This document shows positions 17,772 through 27,605 of a DNA stretch of 64,000 bases, piece after piece; position 1 is the first letter of the stretch, and every line of letters starts with the position of its first letter. Source of the stretch: Stella humosa (GTDB lineage: Bacteria > Pseudomonadota > Alphaproteobacteria > ATCC43930 > Allostellaceae); contig NZ_AP019700.1 in assembly GCF_006738645.1 (NCBI RefSeq), positions 694,001 to 758,000 of the forward strand, given 5' to 3'. The notes under the pieces are model-generated. The model saw nothing but the letters and a program-made list of their open reading frames with translations. It did no database searches and had not been told where the DNA came from. A program made the position numbers and the translations under genes.

Positions 17772-18662
17772 CTAAAATCGCGTCTCCGCGACCCTTGCCA
17801 CGAGATAATCGCGGAACACGGCAATGCGCTTGGAGTGGCGCAATTCTTCGGGGTAGACGAAGTAGGTGTCGACCGGCGGGCCGGCCAGTTCGGGCAGCAC
17901 GCGATCGAGCGTCTGGGACTCGGCGATCATGTAGTCCGGCAGGGCACCGATGCCCATTCCGCTCTCGACCGCCCGCAGGATCCCGTAGACGCTGTTGACC
18001 GTGAAGAGGTTGGGCCGGTGCCGACCGACCTGGCCGCCGATATCCATCAGCCAGTTCACCGACGGCGTCGGTGCGTGGCCATATTCGCCGAACACCACCA
18101 GCCGATGCTTCTCCAGGTCGGCCGTGGTCAGCGGCGTCCCGTGCTCCTGCAGGTACTGCCGCGAGGCGTAGAGATGGAGCGAGACGGTGACGAGGTGGCG
18201 CTGCACCAGGTCGGGCTGGCGCGGCGGGGCCATGCGGATGGCGACGTCGGCCTCGCGCATGCCGAGGTCGAGCTCGGTCTCGTCGAGCAGCAAGCTGACC
18301 TGGATGTCCGGGTAGCGGTCGATGAACTCGCGCATGCGCGGCGTCAGCCACATCGAGCCGAAGGCAACCGGCGCCGTCACCTTCAGCGGGCCCTTGGGCC
18401 GGTCCTTGGCCTCGCTGAGGGCGGCCTCGGTCATCGCCAGCTTGGCGAATACCTCATGGGCGGTGCGATAGAGCAGTTCGCCCTGCTCGGTCAGGATCAG
18501 GCCGCGGGCATGGCGATGGAACAGCGGCGTGCCGAGGCTGTCCTCGAGCGCGCTGATCTGCCGGCTGACCGCCGACTGGCTCAGATTCAGGTTCTCACCC
18601 GCATGCGTGAAGCTGCCAGCCTCCGCCACGGCGTGAAAGATACGCAGCTTGTCCCAGTCCAT
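17772..18662 (-). CDS. LysR-family transcriptional regulator
   Basis: A 296-residue LysR-type regulator beginning MDWDKLRIFHAVAEAGSFTHAGE, the canonical start of the subgroup encoded next to thioredoxin reductase in many alphaproteobacteria. The N-terminal winged helix-turn-helix is followed by a two-lobed effector domain (LKVTAPVAFGSMWLTP, then GMGIGALPDYM). ATG 18668 two codons upstream is an alternative. It lies 72 bases downstream of trxB on the same strand. The conserved linkage suggests redox-related control, but the effector is unknown. Confidence 0.9.
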   Translation of the reverse strand: MDWDKLRIFHAVAEAGSFTHAGENLNLSQSAVSRQISALEDSLGTPLFHRHARGLILTEQGELLYRTAHEVFAKLAMTEAALSEAKDRPKGPLKVTAPVAFGSMWLTPRMREFIDRYPDIQVSLLLDETELDLGMREADVAIRMAPPRQPDLVQRHLVTVSLHLYASRQYLQEHGTPLTTADLEKHRLVVFGEYGHAPTPSVNWLMDIGGQVGRHRPNLFTVNSVYGILRAVESGMGIGALPDYMIAESQTLDRVLPELAGPPVDTYFVYPEELRHSKRIAVFRDYLVARVAETRF

Positions 18663-18734
18663 TGCCATCCGCGTTCACGGGCTGTCGGCCTTGCGGCCGG
18701 CGCCCGAGCCCCCCTTGTCGTTGGCCGCCGACCC

Positions 18735-19706
18735 CTAGTCGGCGGCCTGCTTGCTCAACTCGTCCTCGGCCTCCGCCAGCCAGCGCTCGGCCTCGAGAGC
18801 CGCCATGCAGCCCAGCCCCGCGGCCGTCACCGCCTGCCGATATATCTTGTCACGCACATCGCCCGCCGCGAAGACCCCGGGGATGTCCGTCGCCGTCGAA
18901 TCGGCGCGAGTCAGAATGTAGCCCTCTGAATCGAGCGCCAGTTGCCCCTGGAACAGCTCGGTCACCGGCGTGTGGCCGATGGCGACGAACACGCCGTCCA
19001 GTTCCAGCGTCGACTGCTCCCCGCTGTCGACATGGTTCAGGCGCACCCCGGTGACGCCGGGCGGCGTGCCTTCGCCCAGGATCTCGTCCACCACCGCGTT
19101 CCATATCACCCGCACCTTGGGGTGGCGGAAGAGCCGGTCCTGCAGGATCTTCTCCGCCCGCAGGCGATCGCGCCGATGGATGAGGACGACCTCGCTGGCA
19201 TGGTTGGTCAGGTACAGCGCCTCCTCGACCGCGGTGTTGCCGCCGCCGACGACCGCCACCTTGCGGCCGCGGAAGAAGAAGCCGTCGCAGGTGGCGCAGG
19301 CCGACACGCCGGCGCCGCGATACCGCTCCTCGCTGGGCAGGCCCAGCCAGCGCGCCTGGGCGCCGGTCGCGATGACGATGCTATCGGCGGTGTATTCGTC
19401 CCCGCTGTCGCCGATGGCGCGGAACGGCCGCTGGCTCAGGTCGCAGGACACGATCAGGTCCCCCACCAGGCGCGTGCCGACATGCTCGGCCTGCCGGCGC
19501 ATCTGCTCCATCAGCCAAGGGCCCTGGATCACGTCGGCGAAACCGGGGTAGTTCTCGACGTCGGTGGTGATCATGAGCTGGCCGCCAGGCTGCATGCCCT
19601 CGACCAGCATCGGTTGCAGGTTGGCGCGCGCGGCATAGATGGCGGCGGTATAGCCCGCCGGTCCGCCGCCGATGATGAGAACCTTGCTGTGATGGCGCTG
19701 GGCCAT
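18735..19706 (-). CDS. trxB: Thioredoxin-disulfide reductase
   Basis: A 323-residue FAD/NADPH enzyme that reduces thioredoxin. Visible are the FAD dinucleotide motif [10 protein letters not shown], the redox-active CATC (Cys137, Cys140), the NADPH motif [12 protein letters not shown] and the C-terminal FAD motif [10 protein letters not shown]. Start ATG 19706 gives the standard length; the longer frame to 19733 adds nine residues without support. It is divergent from the glycosyltransferase gene at 19758. Confidence 0.96.
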   Translation of the reverse strand: MAQRHHSKVLIIGGGPAGYTAAIYAARANLQPMLVEGMQPGGQLMITTDVENYPGFADVIQGPWLMEQMRRQAEHVGTRLVGDLIVSCDLSQRPFRAIGDSGDEYTADSIVIATGAQARWLGLPSEERYRGAGVSACATCDGFFFRGRKVAVVGGGNTAVEEALYLTNHASEVVLIHRRDRLRAEKILQDRLFRHPKVRVIWNAVVDEILGEGTPPGVTGVRLNHVDSGEQSTLELDGVFVAIGHTPVTELFQGQLALDSEGYILTRADSTATDIPGVFAAGDVRDKIYRQAVTAAGLGCMAALEAERWLAEAEDELSKQAAD

Positions 19707-19757
19707 TGCCCGCCGACTCCAGGAAATAAACACGAAACCATAAGATAGTCAGACCGG

Positions 19758-21263
19758 ATGACGAAAGAACCACCTGGATCGCCGCACTGGGCCACTGCGT
19801 CGTTACGGTCACAGGAGGGGCCGGGCTGGGCGGCCGTGCTGGCGCTCGTCGGCCTGCTGACCGCGCTGCGCCTGGCCTGGCTGGCGACCAGCCCGATCGA
19901 CCTCTATGGCGACGAGGCGCAGTACTGGATCTGGGCCCAGGACCCGGCCTTCGGCTATTATTCGAAGCCGCCGCTCGTCGCCTGGGCGATCCACCTGTCG
20001 ACCGCGCTCTTCGGTCCGTCGGAATTCGCGATAAAGCTGCCGAGCGCGCTCTTCCATGGCGGCACGGCGCTGGTGCTGGCCGCCATCGGCCGGGACCTGT
20101 CGGGCCCGCGCGTCGGTTTCTGGGCGGCCGTCCTGTGGGCGGTGACGCCGGCGGTGCAGATTTCCGCCCTCATCATCTCGACAGATCCGCCGATGCTGTT
20201 CTTCTGGGCATTGGCGCTGCACGCGTTCCTGCGGGCGCTCCGGGTGGAGGGCATGGGCTGGTGGGTGGCTGCCGGCCTGTGGGCGGGGCTCGGCCTGCTG
20301 TCGAAATATGCGATGGTCTATTTCCTGCTGTCGGCCGCCCTCTGCCTGGCGGCGAGCCCGGGCCTGCGGCCGCTCCTGTGGCGGCGCCTGCCGGTGACGG
20401 CGGGGGTGGCCCTGCTGCTGCTGCTGCCCAACATCCTGTGGAACCTGGGCAACGGGCTGGCCACCTTTCGCCACACGGGCGACAACGCCAATCTCGGTGG
20501 CCGGCTGTTCAACCCCGACGAGTTGCTGGAGTTCGCCGGCGCCCAGTTCGCGGTCTTCGGCCCGGTGACGATGCTGCTGCTGCTGCTGGCGCTACACGCG
20601 GCCTGGCGCGGGCAGGGCCAGCCGGCGGTGCGGCGGCTGGCCTTCTTCGTCTGGCCGACGCTGGCCGTGGCGCTGGCGATCGCCTTCCTGTCGCGCGCGC
20701 ATGCCAACTGGGCCGCACCCGCCTATGTCGCGGCCACGGTGCTGGTGGCCGACTGGGCGGTGGCGCGCGGCTGGCGCCGGCTGCTGGGCTGGACGGTGGC
20801 GGCCCATGCCTTCGCGGGCCTGCTGCTGATGGCGGGGCCGCCCCTGGTGCGCCAAGCGGGCTACGAATTGCCGGCGCGCTACGACCCCTGGCGGCGGGTG
20901 CGCGGCTGGTCCGACCTCGGCCGTCAGGTGACCGAGTTGCGCCGCCAGCATCCCCAGGCCGGCCTGCTGGTGGACAGCCGGCTGACCCTGGCCTCGCTCG
21001 TCTACTATGTCCGCCCGTTCGCCTTCGACGTGGTGAAGTGGAACCCCGACGGCGTCGCCAACGACCATTTCGAGATGACGACGCGGCTCGACCCGGATCC
21101 CGTGCGGGAATTCGTGCTGCTGAGCGGGCGCGAGGACCCGGCCGAGATCCTGGCCCGCTTCGAGCGGGTGGTGCCGCTGGGGCCGGTGGTGGTACCGATC
21201 GGCCCCGACCGCGACCGCCGCCACCATGCGTTCCTGGTGGGCGGCTTCCGCGGCTATCGCTAG
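19758..21263 (+). CDS. ArnT/PMT-type membrane glycosyltransferase
   Basis: A 501-residue polytopic protein of the GT-C fold (PMT_2, GT83-like). The first periplasmic loop has GDEAQYWIWAQ, with the acidic residues used by polyprenyl-phosphate-sugar-dependent transferases, followed by YYSKPPLVAW, both hallmarks of the ArnT-like family. About eleven hydrophobic helices and a soluble C-terminal domain follow. The family moves a sugar from undecaprenyl-phosphate donors to lipid A or other envelope acceptors. No aminoarabinose synthesis genes are nearby, so the donor is not known. Confidence 0.85.
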   Translation: MTKEPPGSPHWATASLRSQEGPGWAAVLALVGLLTALRLAWLATSPIDLYGDEAQYWIWAQDPAFGYYSKPPLVAWAIHLSTALFGPSEFAIKLPSALFHGGTALVLAAIGRDLSGPRVGFWAAVLWAVTPAVQISALIISTDPPMLFFWALALHAFLRALRVEGMGWWVAAGLWAGLGLLSKYAMVYFLLSAALCLAASPGLRPLLWRRLPVTAGVALLLLLPNILWNLGNGLATFRHTGDNANLGGRLFNPDELLEFAGAQFAVFGPVTMLLLLLALHAAWRGQGQPAVRRLAFFVWPTLAVALAIAFLSRAHANWAAPAYVAATVLVADWAVARGWRRLLGWTVAAHAFAGLLLMAGPPLVRQAGYELPARYDPWRRVRGWSDLGRQVTELRRQHPQAGLLVDSRLTLASLVYYVRPFAFDVVKWNPDGVANDHFEMTTRLDPDPVREFVLLSGREDPAEILARFERVVPLGPVVVPIGPDRDRRHHAFLVGGFRGYR

Positions 21264-21293
21264 CTGGCGCAGGCTTCAGGTGGATCCCGGGCT

Positions 21294-22295
21294 TCAGGGC
21301 GATCGCAGGCGCAGCAGGGCGGCCGCCACCCGGCCGGCATCGTCGGGGGGCTGGTAGGACCAGTCCTCCAGCCGGCCATCGAAGGGCCGGGTGATGCCGA
21401 GCGCGCGGAAATGGGCGTGGAAGCGGGCGAACTTGTCGGACCCGCCCGGCAGTTCGAAGATATGGACGGGCCTGCCCGTGGCCGATGCCTCCGACGGCAT
21501 GGAGACGGAATCGGACGTGACCAGGATGGCGTCGGCCAGCGCCAGGTAGCCCAGATAGGGATTGTCACCCTGGCCGTCCCAGAAGGCGACGCCCGGCCCG
21601 CGGATCCCCTGGCGCAGGATGGCGCCCGCCGCCGGCCCGGTCCGCCGGGAGGCGGTGACCGCCAGGCCGGCGCCGTGGTCCCGGTTCAGCGCCATTGCCG
21701 CCTCGGCCAGGCGGCGGGCGGCCTCCTCGGTCATGCGATAGGCGCGGCTGTTGCCGCCGATCAGGACCGCCACCAGCGGGCGCGGCAGATGGGCCAAATG
21801 CGGCGCCCACTGGGCGGCCGCCGCAGCCAAGGCCGCCGGCGTCACCTTGTGGATGGCGCCGTCGGTCAGGACGACGTTGGCGCCGCGCAGCCGGTCGTGC
21901 CGGGGCACCGTCACCAAGTCGAACAGGCCGGGGTCCAGGCCGCAATCCAGAATCTGGACGGCCAATGTTCGCCTGGGCAGCGCCCGCCCAGACGAGGCCG
22001 CCCGGACCCAGAGCGCGGTCCGGCCGGTGCGCCAGCCGGCGCCGATCGCGAAATCGGGCCAGGGTCCGACCGGCAGGCCGGTGGGGCGGGGCGCGATGCC
22101 GCGCCGCCACCAGCCGCCCGGCAGCAGCGACCATGGCAGGTCGACGGTCGCCCGCGCCGTCAGGGCCTGCCCGCCGATCGCGCCGGCCAGGCCGGCCAGT
22201 TGGCTCAGGTTGCCGGCCTTGCCGTCATGCAGCAGCCAGGTGCGGCGGGGCGCGGATTCAGCCCCTTCAGGGTTCGATTCTTGCTCGCTGGGCAT
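21294..22295 (-). CDS. ELM1/GtrOC1-family protein (mitochondrial fission ELM1-like)
   Basis: A 333-residue protein of the ELM1 family (PF06258 type), widespread in alphaproteobacteria and shared with plant ELM1. Motifs include WLLHDGKAGN near the N-terminus, VAVLIGGNSRAY, and LVTSDSVSMPSEASATGRPVHIFELPG, the last typical of glycosyltransferase-B-like nucleotide-sugar sites. ATG 22295 is preferred over an upstream GTG at 22334, which would overlap the divergent Lrp promoter. In bacteria the function is unclear; envelope glycan transfer is an inference. Confidence 0.85.
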   Translation of the reverse strand: MPSEQESNPEGAESAPRRTWLLHDGKAGNLSQLAGLAGAIGGQALTARATVDLPWSLLPGGWWRRGIAPRPTGLPVGPWPDFAIGAGWRTGRTALWVRAASSGRALPRRTLAVQILDCGLDPGLFDLVTVPRHDRLRGANVVLTDGAIHKVTPAALAAAAAQWAPHLAHLPRPLVAVLIGGNSRAYRMTEEAARRLAEAAMALNRDHGAGLAVTASRRTGPAAGAILRQGIRGPGVAFWDGQGDNPYLGYLALADAILVTSDSVSMPSEASATGRPVHIFELPGGSDKFARFHAHFRALGITRPFDGRLEDWSYQPPDDAGRVAAALLRLRSP

Positions 22296-22342
22296 TTGCC
22301 GGTAATATAGTTGCTCGAAATCGACGGAGAGCACACGCGGAC

Positions 22343-22834
22343 ATGCGCAGGATCAAGTTGGACAGGATCGACCGGCGCATCCTTCGCGATCTTCAGTCGG
22401 ACGGGCGGATGACCAATGTGGAACTGGCCCGTCGCGCGGATATCTCGGCCCCGCCCTGCCTGCGCCGCGTGCGCGCGCTGGAGGAGGCGGGCTTCATCCG
22501 CGGCTTCCATGCCGACATCGACCCCGCCCTGCTGGGCTTCGGCGTCACCGTCTTTGCCTCCGTCGGGCTGTCGAGCCAGGCCGAAACGGACCTGCGGGCG
22601 TTCGAGGACCTGGTAGGAAGCTGGCCCGAGGTACGCGAGTGCCACATGCTGGCGGGCGAGAACGACTTCCTGCTGCGCATCGTGGCCCAGGACTGGGACA
22701 CCTATCAGCGCTTCCTCACCACCCGGCTGACCGCCGCCCCCAATGTCAGCCACGTAAAGTCGGCGCTGGCCATCCGCTCCTCCAAGGAGCTGCCGGGGGT
22801 GCCGATCGAGGAAGAGGTCCCGGAGCCCGCCTGA
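22343..22834 (+). CDS. Lrp/AsnC-family transcriptional regulator
   Basis: A 163-residue feast/famine regulator: N-terminal helix-turn-helix (LDRIDRRILRDLQSDGRMTNVELARR) and a C-terminal RAM ligand-binding domain. It is divergent from the ELM1-like gene and converges with pntB (24 bases between stops). The ligand is probably an amino acid, as usual for the family. Confidence 0.93.
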   Translation: MRRIKLDRIDRRILRDLQSDGRMTNVELARRADISAPPCLRRVRALEEAGFIRGFHADIDPALLGFGVTVFASVGLSSQAETDLRAFEDLVGSWPEVRECHMLAGENDFLLRIVAQDWDTYQRFLTTRLTAAPNVSHVKSALAIRSSKELPGVPIEEEVPEPA

Positions 22835-22858
22835 GCCGGCCCCGGGAACAAGCAGGCG

Positions 22859-24256
<1,398 letters not shown>

Positions 24257-24269
24257 GATCCGGGCTCCC

Positions 24270-24683
24270 TCAGCGCGTCTTCTTCTTGAACATCTGCAGC
24301 ATCCGGTGGGTGACGATGAACCCGCCGAAGATGTTGACCGATGCCAGGATGACCGCCAGGAAGCCCATGACCTTGGCGAAGCCGAACCCGCCCGGGCCGG
24401 CCGCGATCAGGGCGCCGACGATGATGACGCTGGAGACCGCGTTGGTCACCGCCATCAGGGGCGAGTGCAGGGCGGGCGTCACCCGCCAGACGACGTAGTA
24501 GCCGACGAAGCAGGCCAGCACGAAGACGGCGAGCGCCCCGATGGTCGGGCTGAGCTCGGCTGCCTCGGCCGTGCGCTGGGCGATCTGCCCGGCGTCTCCC
24601 GCCAGCACCCGCAGCTTGGTGGCCAGCACGTCGGCGTCGCCCGCAAGCTGGCCGGCGCGCGTGGAAATCTGGTTGGCGTCCAT
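24270..24683 (-). CDS. pntAB: NAD(P) transhydrogenase subunit alpha, part 2 (membrane)
   Basis: A 137-residue protein with four hydrophobic helices ([15 protein letters not shown] and others), corresponding to the membrane part of PntA in enterics. In Rhodospirillum rubrum-type transhydrogenases it is a separate polypeptide, as here. ATG 24683 is preferred: a run of G residues serves as ribosome site across the pntAA stop. A GTG at 24692 that overlaps the stop is the alternative. Confidence 0.92.
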   Translation of the reverse strand: MDANQISTRAGQLAGDADVLATKLRVLAGDAGQIAQRTAEAAELSPTIGALAVFVLACFVGYYVVWRVTPALHSPLMAVTNAVSSVIIVGALIAAGPGGFGFAKVMGFLAVILASVNIFGGFIVTHRMLQMFKKKTR

Positions 24684-24688
24684 GCCGA

Positions 24689-25849
24689 TCACCCCCCCTG
24701 GCCGGCAAAGGCCGGATGCACGATTGCCCCACCCCTGGTCAGCAGGGTCGCCTTCACGATCTCGTCGGCTGTATCGATCTTCAAGGTCCCGGAGGCCTTG
24801 TCGACCAGCGGCGTCAGGAAGGCGACGAGGTTGCGGGCGTAGAGCTGACTCGCATCGACGGCGATGCGGCTGGCCGTGTTGGTCCAGCCGACGATGGAGA
24901 CGCCGCCGTCGGTCACCGCGATCTCGTCCGGCCGGCTGCCGGCGCAGTTCCCGCCCTGCTCGACCGCCAGGTCGACGACGACCGCACCCGGCTTCATGGC
25001 GGCCACCATCTCGGCCGTGATCAGCTTGGGCGCCGGCCGGCCGGGGATCAGTGCCGTGGTGATAACGATGTCCTGCTTGGCGATGTGCTGGGCCACCAGT
25101 TCGGCCTGCTTGGCGCGATAGGCGGCCGACATCTCCTTGGCATAGCCGGCAGCGGTCTCGGCCTGCTTGAACTCCTCGTCCTCGACGGCCACGAACTTGG
25201 CGCCCAGGCTCTCGACCTGCTCCTTGGCGGCGGGCCGCACGTCGGTCGCGGTCACGATGGCGCCCAGGCGCCGGGCCGTCGCGATCGCCTGCAGCCCGGC
25301 CACGCCCGCCCCCATGACGAAGACGCGGGCGGCGGCGACCGTGCCGGCCGCCGTCATCATCATCGGGAAGGCCTTGCCATAGACATGGGCCGCTTCCAGC
25401 ACGGCGCGGTAGCCGGCCAGGTTCGCCTGGGACGACAGCACGTCCATGGTCTGGGCGCGCGTGATGCGCGGCAGCAGTTCCATGGCGAACGCGTCGATCC
25501 CGCGCTCGGCATAGAGCCGCAGCAGGTCGGGCTCGGCATAGGGCGCCAGCATGCCGACCAGCACCGTGCCCCGGCGCATGGCCGACAGTTCGTCGACGGT
25601 GCCGTCGGTGCCGTGGGTCGGCCGCTGCACCTTCAGCACGACGTCGGCATCGGCCAGCAGGGTCGCCCGGTCGGCGACGATGGTGGCGCCGGCAGTCGCG
25701 TAGGCGTCGTCGGGCATGGCGGCGCTGCGACCGGCATCGGCTTCGACGGCAACCGTGAAGCCGAGCGCGACGAGGCGCTTGACCGAATCCGGCGAGGCGG
25801 CGACCCGGGCTTCTCCCGGACGACGCTCTTTTAATATGGCGAGCTTCAT
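24689..25849 (-). CDS. pntAA: NAD(P) transhydrogenase subunit alpha, part 1 (NAD-binding)
   Basis: A 386-residue soluble dI subunit that binds NAD(H). It starts [26 protein letters not shown], typical of the AlaDH/PNT N-terminal domain, and has the Rossmann motif [20 protein letters not shown] and the YAKEMS mobile loop. A much longer open frame continues upstream but has no family similarity and crosses the divergent sigma factor gene. The promoter should lie in the 25850-26170 interval. Confidence 0.96.
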   Translation of the reverse strand: MKLAILKERRPGEARVAASPDSVKRLVALGFTVAVEADAGRSAAMPDDAYATAGATIVADRATLLADADVVLKVQRPTHGTDGTVDELSAMRRGTVLVGMLAPYAEPDLLRLYAERGIDAFAMELLPRITRAQTMDVLSSQANLAGYRAVLEAAHVYGKAFPMMMTAAGTVAAARVFVMGAGVAGLQAIATARRLGAIVTATDVRPAAKEQVESLGAKFVAVEDEEFKQAETAAGYAKEMSAAYRAKQAELVAQHIAKQDIVITTALIPGRPAPKLITAEMVAAMKPGAVVVDLAVEQGGNCAGSRPDEIAVTDGGVSIVGWTNTASRIAVDASQLYARNLVAFLTPLVDKASGTLKIDTADEIVKATLLTRGGAIVHPAFAGQGG

Positions 25850-26120
25850 TGTACTCCGCTCTCGGGACCGCGGGACGGCGAGCATGCCGGCTCGCCCATG
25901 GTTTGTGAAGCCCGCGCGGTACACGCGGGATATCGGGGCCGCGGGCGGCGGTCCCGGTGCCCGTCTTGACGCCGCCCGCCGCGGAAGCGACGATCCGGCG
26001 CCCGCCCGGACCTTTGCCCGGACCCTTGCCCGGACCCTTGATTGTCTAGGATTGATCGCCGACGTGCAGTGCCTCCTGTCGTATTTCTGCCACAGTCCTC
26101 CCGGCCGGGCGCCGGTCGCA
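25850..26120. other. Divergent intergenic region between pntAA and the ECF sigma gene
   Basis: About 320 bases up to the sigma start at 26174. It should hold the pnt promoter on the minus strand, though I see no clear -35/-10 pair. It contains a 12-bp triplicated repeat (26004-26039); the ECF-type promoter-like sequence lies at its right end. Frames through it are shadow ORFs. Confidence 0.4.
26004..26039. repeat. 12-bp tandem repeat, three copies
   Basis: The unit GCCCGGACCCTT (first copy with CCTTT) occurs three times head to tail about 80 bases upstream of the ECF promoter-like sequence. It may be slippage or a repeated protein-binding site. Confidence 0.8.
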
Positions 26121-26145
26121 GGAATATTCGCGAGCGGCTGCCGTT
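26121..26145 (+). promoter_or_regulatory. ECF/EcfG-like promoter upstream of the sigma gene
   Basis: GGAAT (26121-26125), a 16-base spacer and CGTT (26142-26145) match the GGAAC-N16/17-CGTT consensus of the alphaproteobacterial general stress sigma factor at eight of nine positions. It lies 28 bases before the sigma start codon, consistent with autoregulation or control by EcfG. Statistical support was not computed. Confidence 0.55.
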
Positions 26146-26173
26146 CCCCCCATAGCAGTGCGGCGGGTCTGGC

Positions 26174-26695
26174 GTGACCGCTCCGATCGGTGACCAGCTC
26201 ATCGTACTGCTGCCGCGTCTCCGGCGGTTCGCGCGGGGGTTGGCGAAGAGCATCGCCGATTCCGACGATCTGGTGCAGGCGGCGTGCGAACGCGCGCTGG
26301 CACGGGCACATCAGTGGCAACCGGGGACCCGGTTCGATAGCTGGATGTTCCGGATCGTGCAGACCATCTGGATCGACCAGATGCGGGCGCGGGCCGTGCG
26401 TGGCGAGGCGGATGCGATCGATCCCGAGGCACAGCCGACGGATGAATCGGTCCGCCGGGCCGAGGCGCGGATGTCGCTCGAGGCAGTCCAGAAGGCGGTG
26501 AACCGCCTGCCGGAGGAGCAGCGGGCGGTGCTGATGTTGGTGACGGTGGAAGGGTTGAGCTATAAGGAGGCAGCAGAGGCGCTTGACGTCCCCATCGGGA
26601 CGATCATGAGCCGGCTGGCCAGGGCTCGAGCTGCCGTGCAGAGCATTACCGGCATGGGTGCCGGTGGCCATGGAGGTGGGGATGCGACGGTTTGA
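26174..26695 (+). CDS. ECF-family RNA polymerase sigma factor
   Basis: A 173-residue extracytoplasmic-function sigma factor. Region 2 is visible as LRRFARGLAKSIADSDDLVQAACERAL with QPGTRFDSWMFRIVQTIW, and region 4 as LPEEQRAVLMLVTVEGLSYKEAAEALDVPIGTIMSRLARAR. It starts at GTG 26174 and overlaps the anti-sigma gene by 14 bases. The sequence resembles the group that includes EcfG, but nepR and phyR are absent and its partner is a membrane anti-sigma factor, so it is probably a separate envelope-responsive pathway. Confidence 0.92.
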   Translation: MTAPIGDQLIVLLPRLRRFARGLAKSIADSDDLVQAACERALARAHQWQPGTRFDSWMFRIVQTIWIDQMRARAVRGEADAIDPEAQPTDESVRRAEARMSLEAVQKAVNRLPEEQRAVLMLVTVEGLSYKEAAEALDVPIGTIMSRLARARAAVQSITGMGAGGHGGGDATV

Positions 26696-27509
26696 CGACG
26701 AGACGCTGGTGGCGTTCGTCGACGGCGAGTTGGACGACGCTACGGCCCGCGAGGTCGCCCGCGCCGTCGAATCCGACGCCGATCTGGCCGCGCGCGCAAG
26801 GATTTTCCGGGATTCGGCCGTGGTCGTGCGGGCCGCCTTCGCCGGCGTCATCGACGAACAGGTGCCGGACCGGCTGCTGCTGGCCGCCCGTGGCGTCGGC
26901 GCGGCCGAGACCGCCAACGTGGTGCCGTTCCGGCGCCGCAGCGTCGTCTCGCGCTGGATCGCACTGCCGCTGGCGGCTTCGGTCGCGGCCCTGATGATCG
27001 GTGCCAGCGCCGGCTACTGGGCCGGGCGTTCGCCGGTCGCCCCCCCGGTGACGGAGATGGCGGCGGCCTCGGGCTTGGTCGACAACCTGGCCGGCTACTA
27101 CGACCTCTACACCATGACCGGCGTCGAGCCCGAGCAGATGGCCTTTGCCGACATGCGCACGGGCGAGCGCGACGGCCTGCAGAGCTGGCTGTCGAACCGG
27201 CTGGAGCGCGAGACCAAGGTGCCGGACCTGTCGACCTTCGGCTACAGCCTGCGCGGCGGCCGGATCGTCATCTCCGAGGGCCGGCCGGCCGGCCAGATCA
27301 TCTACGAGAACCCGGCCGACAAGCGCCCGATCGCCATCTATGTCGGCACCACGACCAAGCGCGACGCCCAGATCACGCTGGACCAGCGCAAGGACGTGAA
27401 CGTCGCCTACTGGCGGCGCGAGGGGCGGACGATCGCCGTCTTCGGCAAGTCCGACAAGTCGGTCATCCGCGACATCGCGGCCAAGGTGGGCGAGGGCGGC
27501 GGGATCTGA
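26682..27509 (+). CDS. Membrane anti-sigma factor
   Basis: A 275-residue protein. The N-terminal about 70 residues (FDDETLVAFVDGELDDATAREVARAVE) match the cytoplasmic sigma-binding zinc-finger-like fold of anti-sigma factors, without the HxxxCxxC zinc motif. One transmembrane helix lies near residues 96-118 and is followed by a periplasmic domain of about 150 residues. ATG 26682 was chosen because GGAGGTGGGG precedes it; ATGs at 26658 and 26670 are possible. It should hold the overlapping sigma factor inactive until an envelope signal arrives. Confidence 0.85.
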   Translation: MRRFDDETLVAFVDGELDDATAREVARAVESDADLAARARIFRDSAVVVRAAFAGVIDEQVPDRLLLAARGVGAAETANVVPFRRRSVVSRWIALPLAASVAALMIGASAGYWAGRSPVAPPVTEMAAASGLVDNLAGYYDLYTMTGVEPEQMAFADMRTGERDGLQSWLSNRLERETKVPDLSTFGYSLRGGRIVISEGRPAGQIIYENPADKRPIAIYVGTTTKRDAQITLDQRKDVNVAYWRREGRTIAVFGKSDKSVIRDIAAKVGEGGGI

Positions 27510-27537
27510 CGCCCTCGCTGCCACATCCCAGACGCAG

Positions 27538-27567
27538 AAAGAGCCCGGCCGTTGTGCCGGGCTCTTT
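27538..27567. terminator. Bidirectional intrinsic terminator
   Basis: AAAGAGCCCGGC and its exact complement form a 12-bp stem with a 6-base loop, with A and T ends on either side. It sits between the convergent anti-sigma gene and the GH17 gene and can serve both strands. Confidence 0.9.
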
Positions 27568-27605
27568 CGCGTTTGGCAGACCTTGCCGCGTTTGGAATGC
27601 CGCGA

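Noticed and set aside
22295-22334. Longer start (GTG 22334) for the ELM1-like gene
   Set aside because: It would leave only 8 bases to the divergent Lrp start, while ATG 22295 gives the usual length and the first conserved motif close by.
25850-26917. N-terminal extension of PntAA
   Set aside because: The extra sequence covers the divergent sigma and anti-sigma genes and has no similarity to transhydrogenase; PntAA starts canonically at MKLAILKE.
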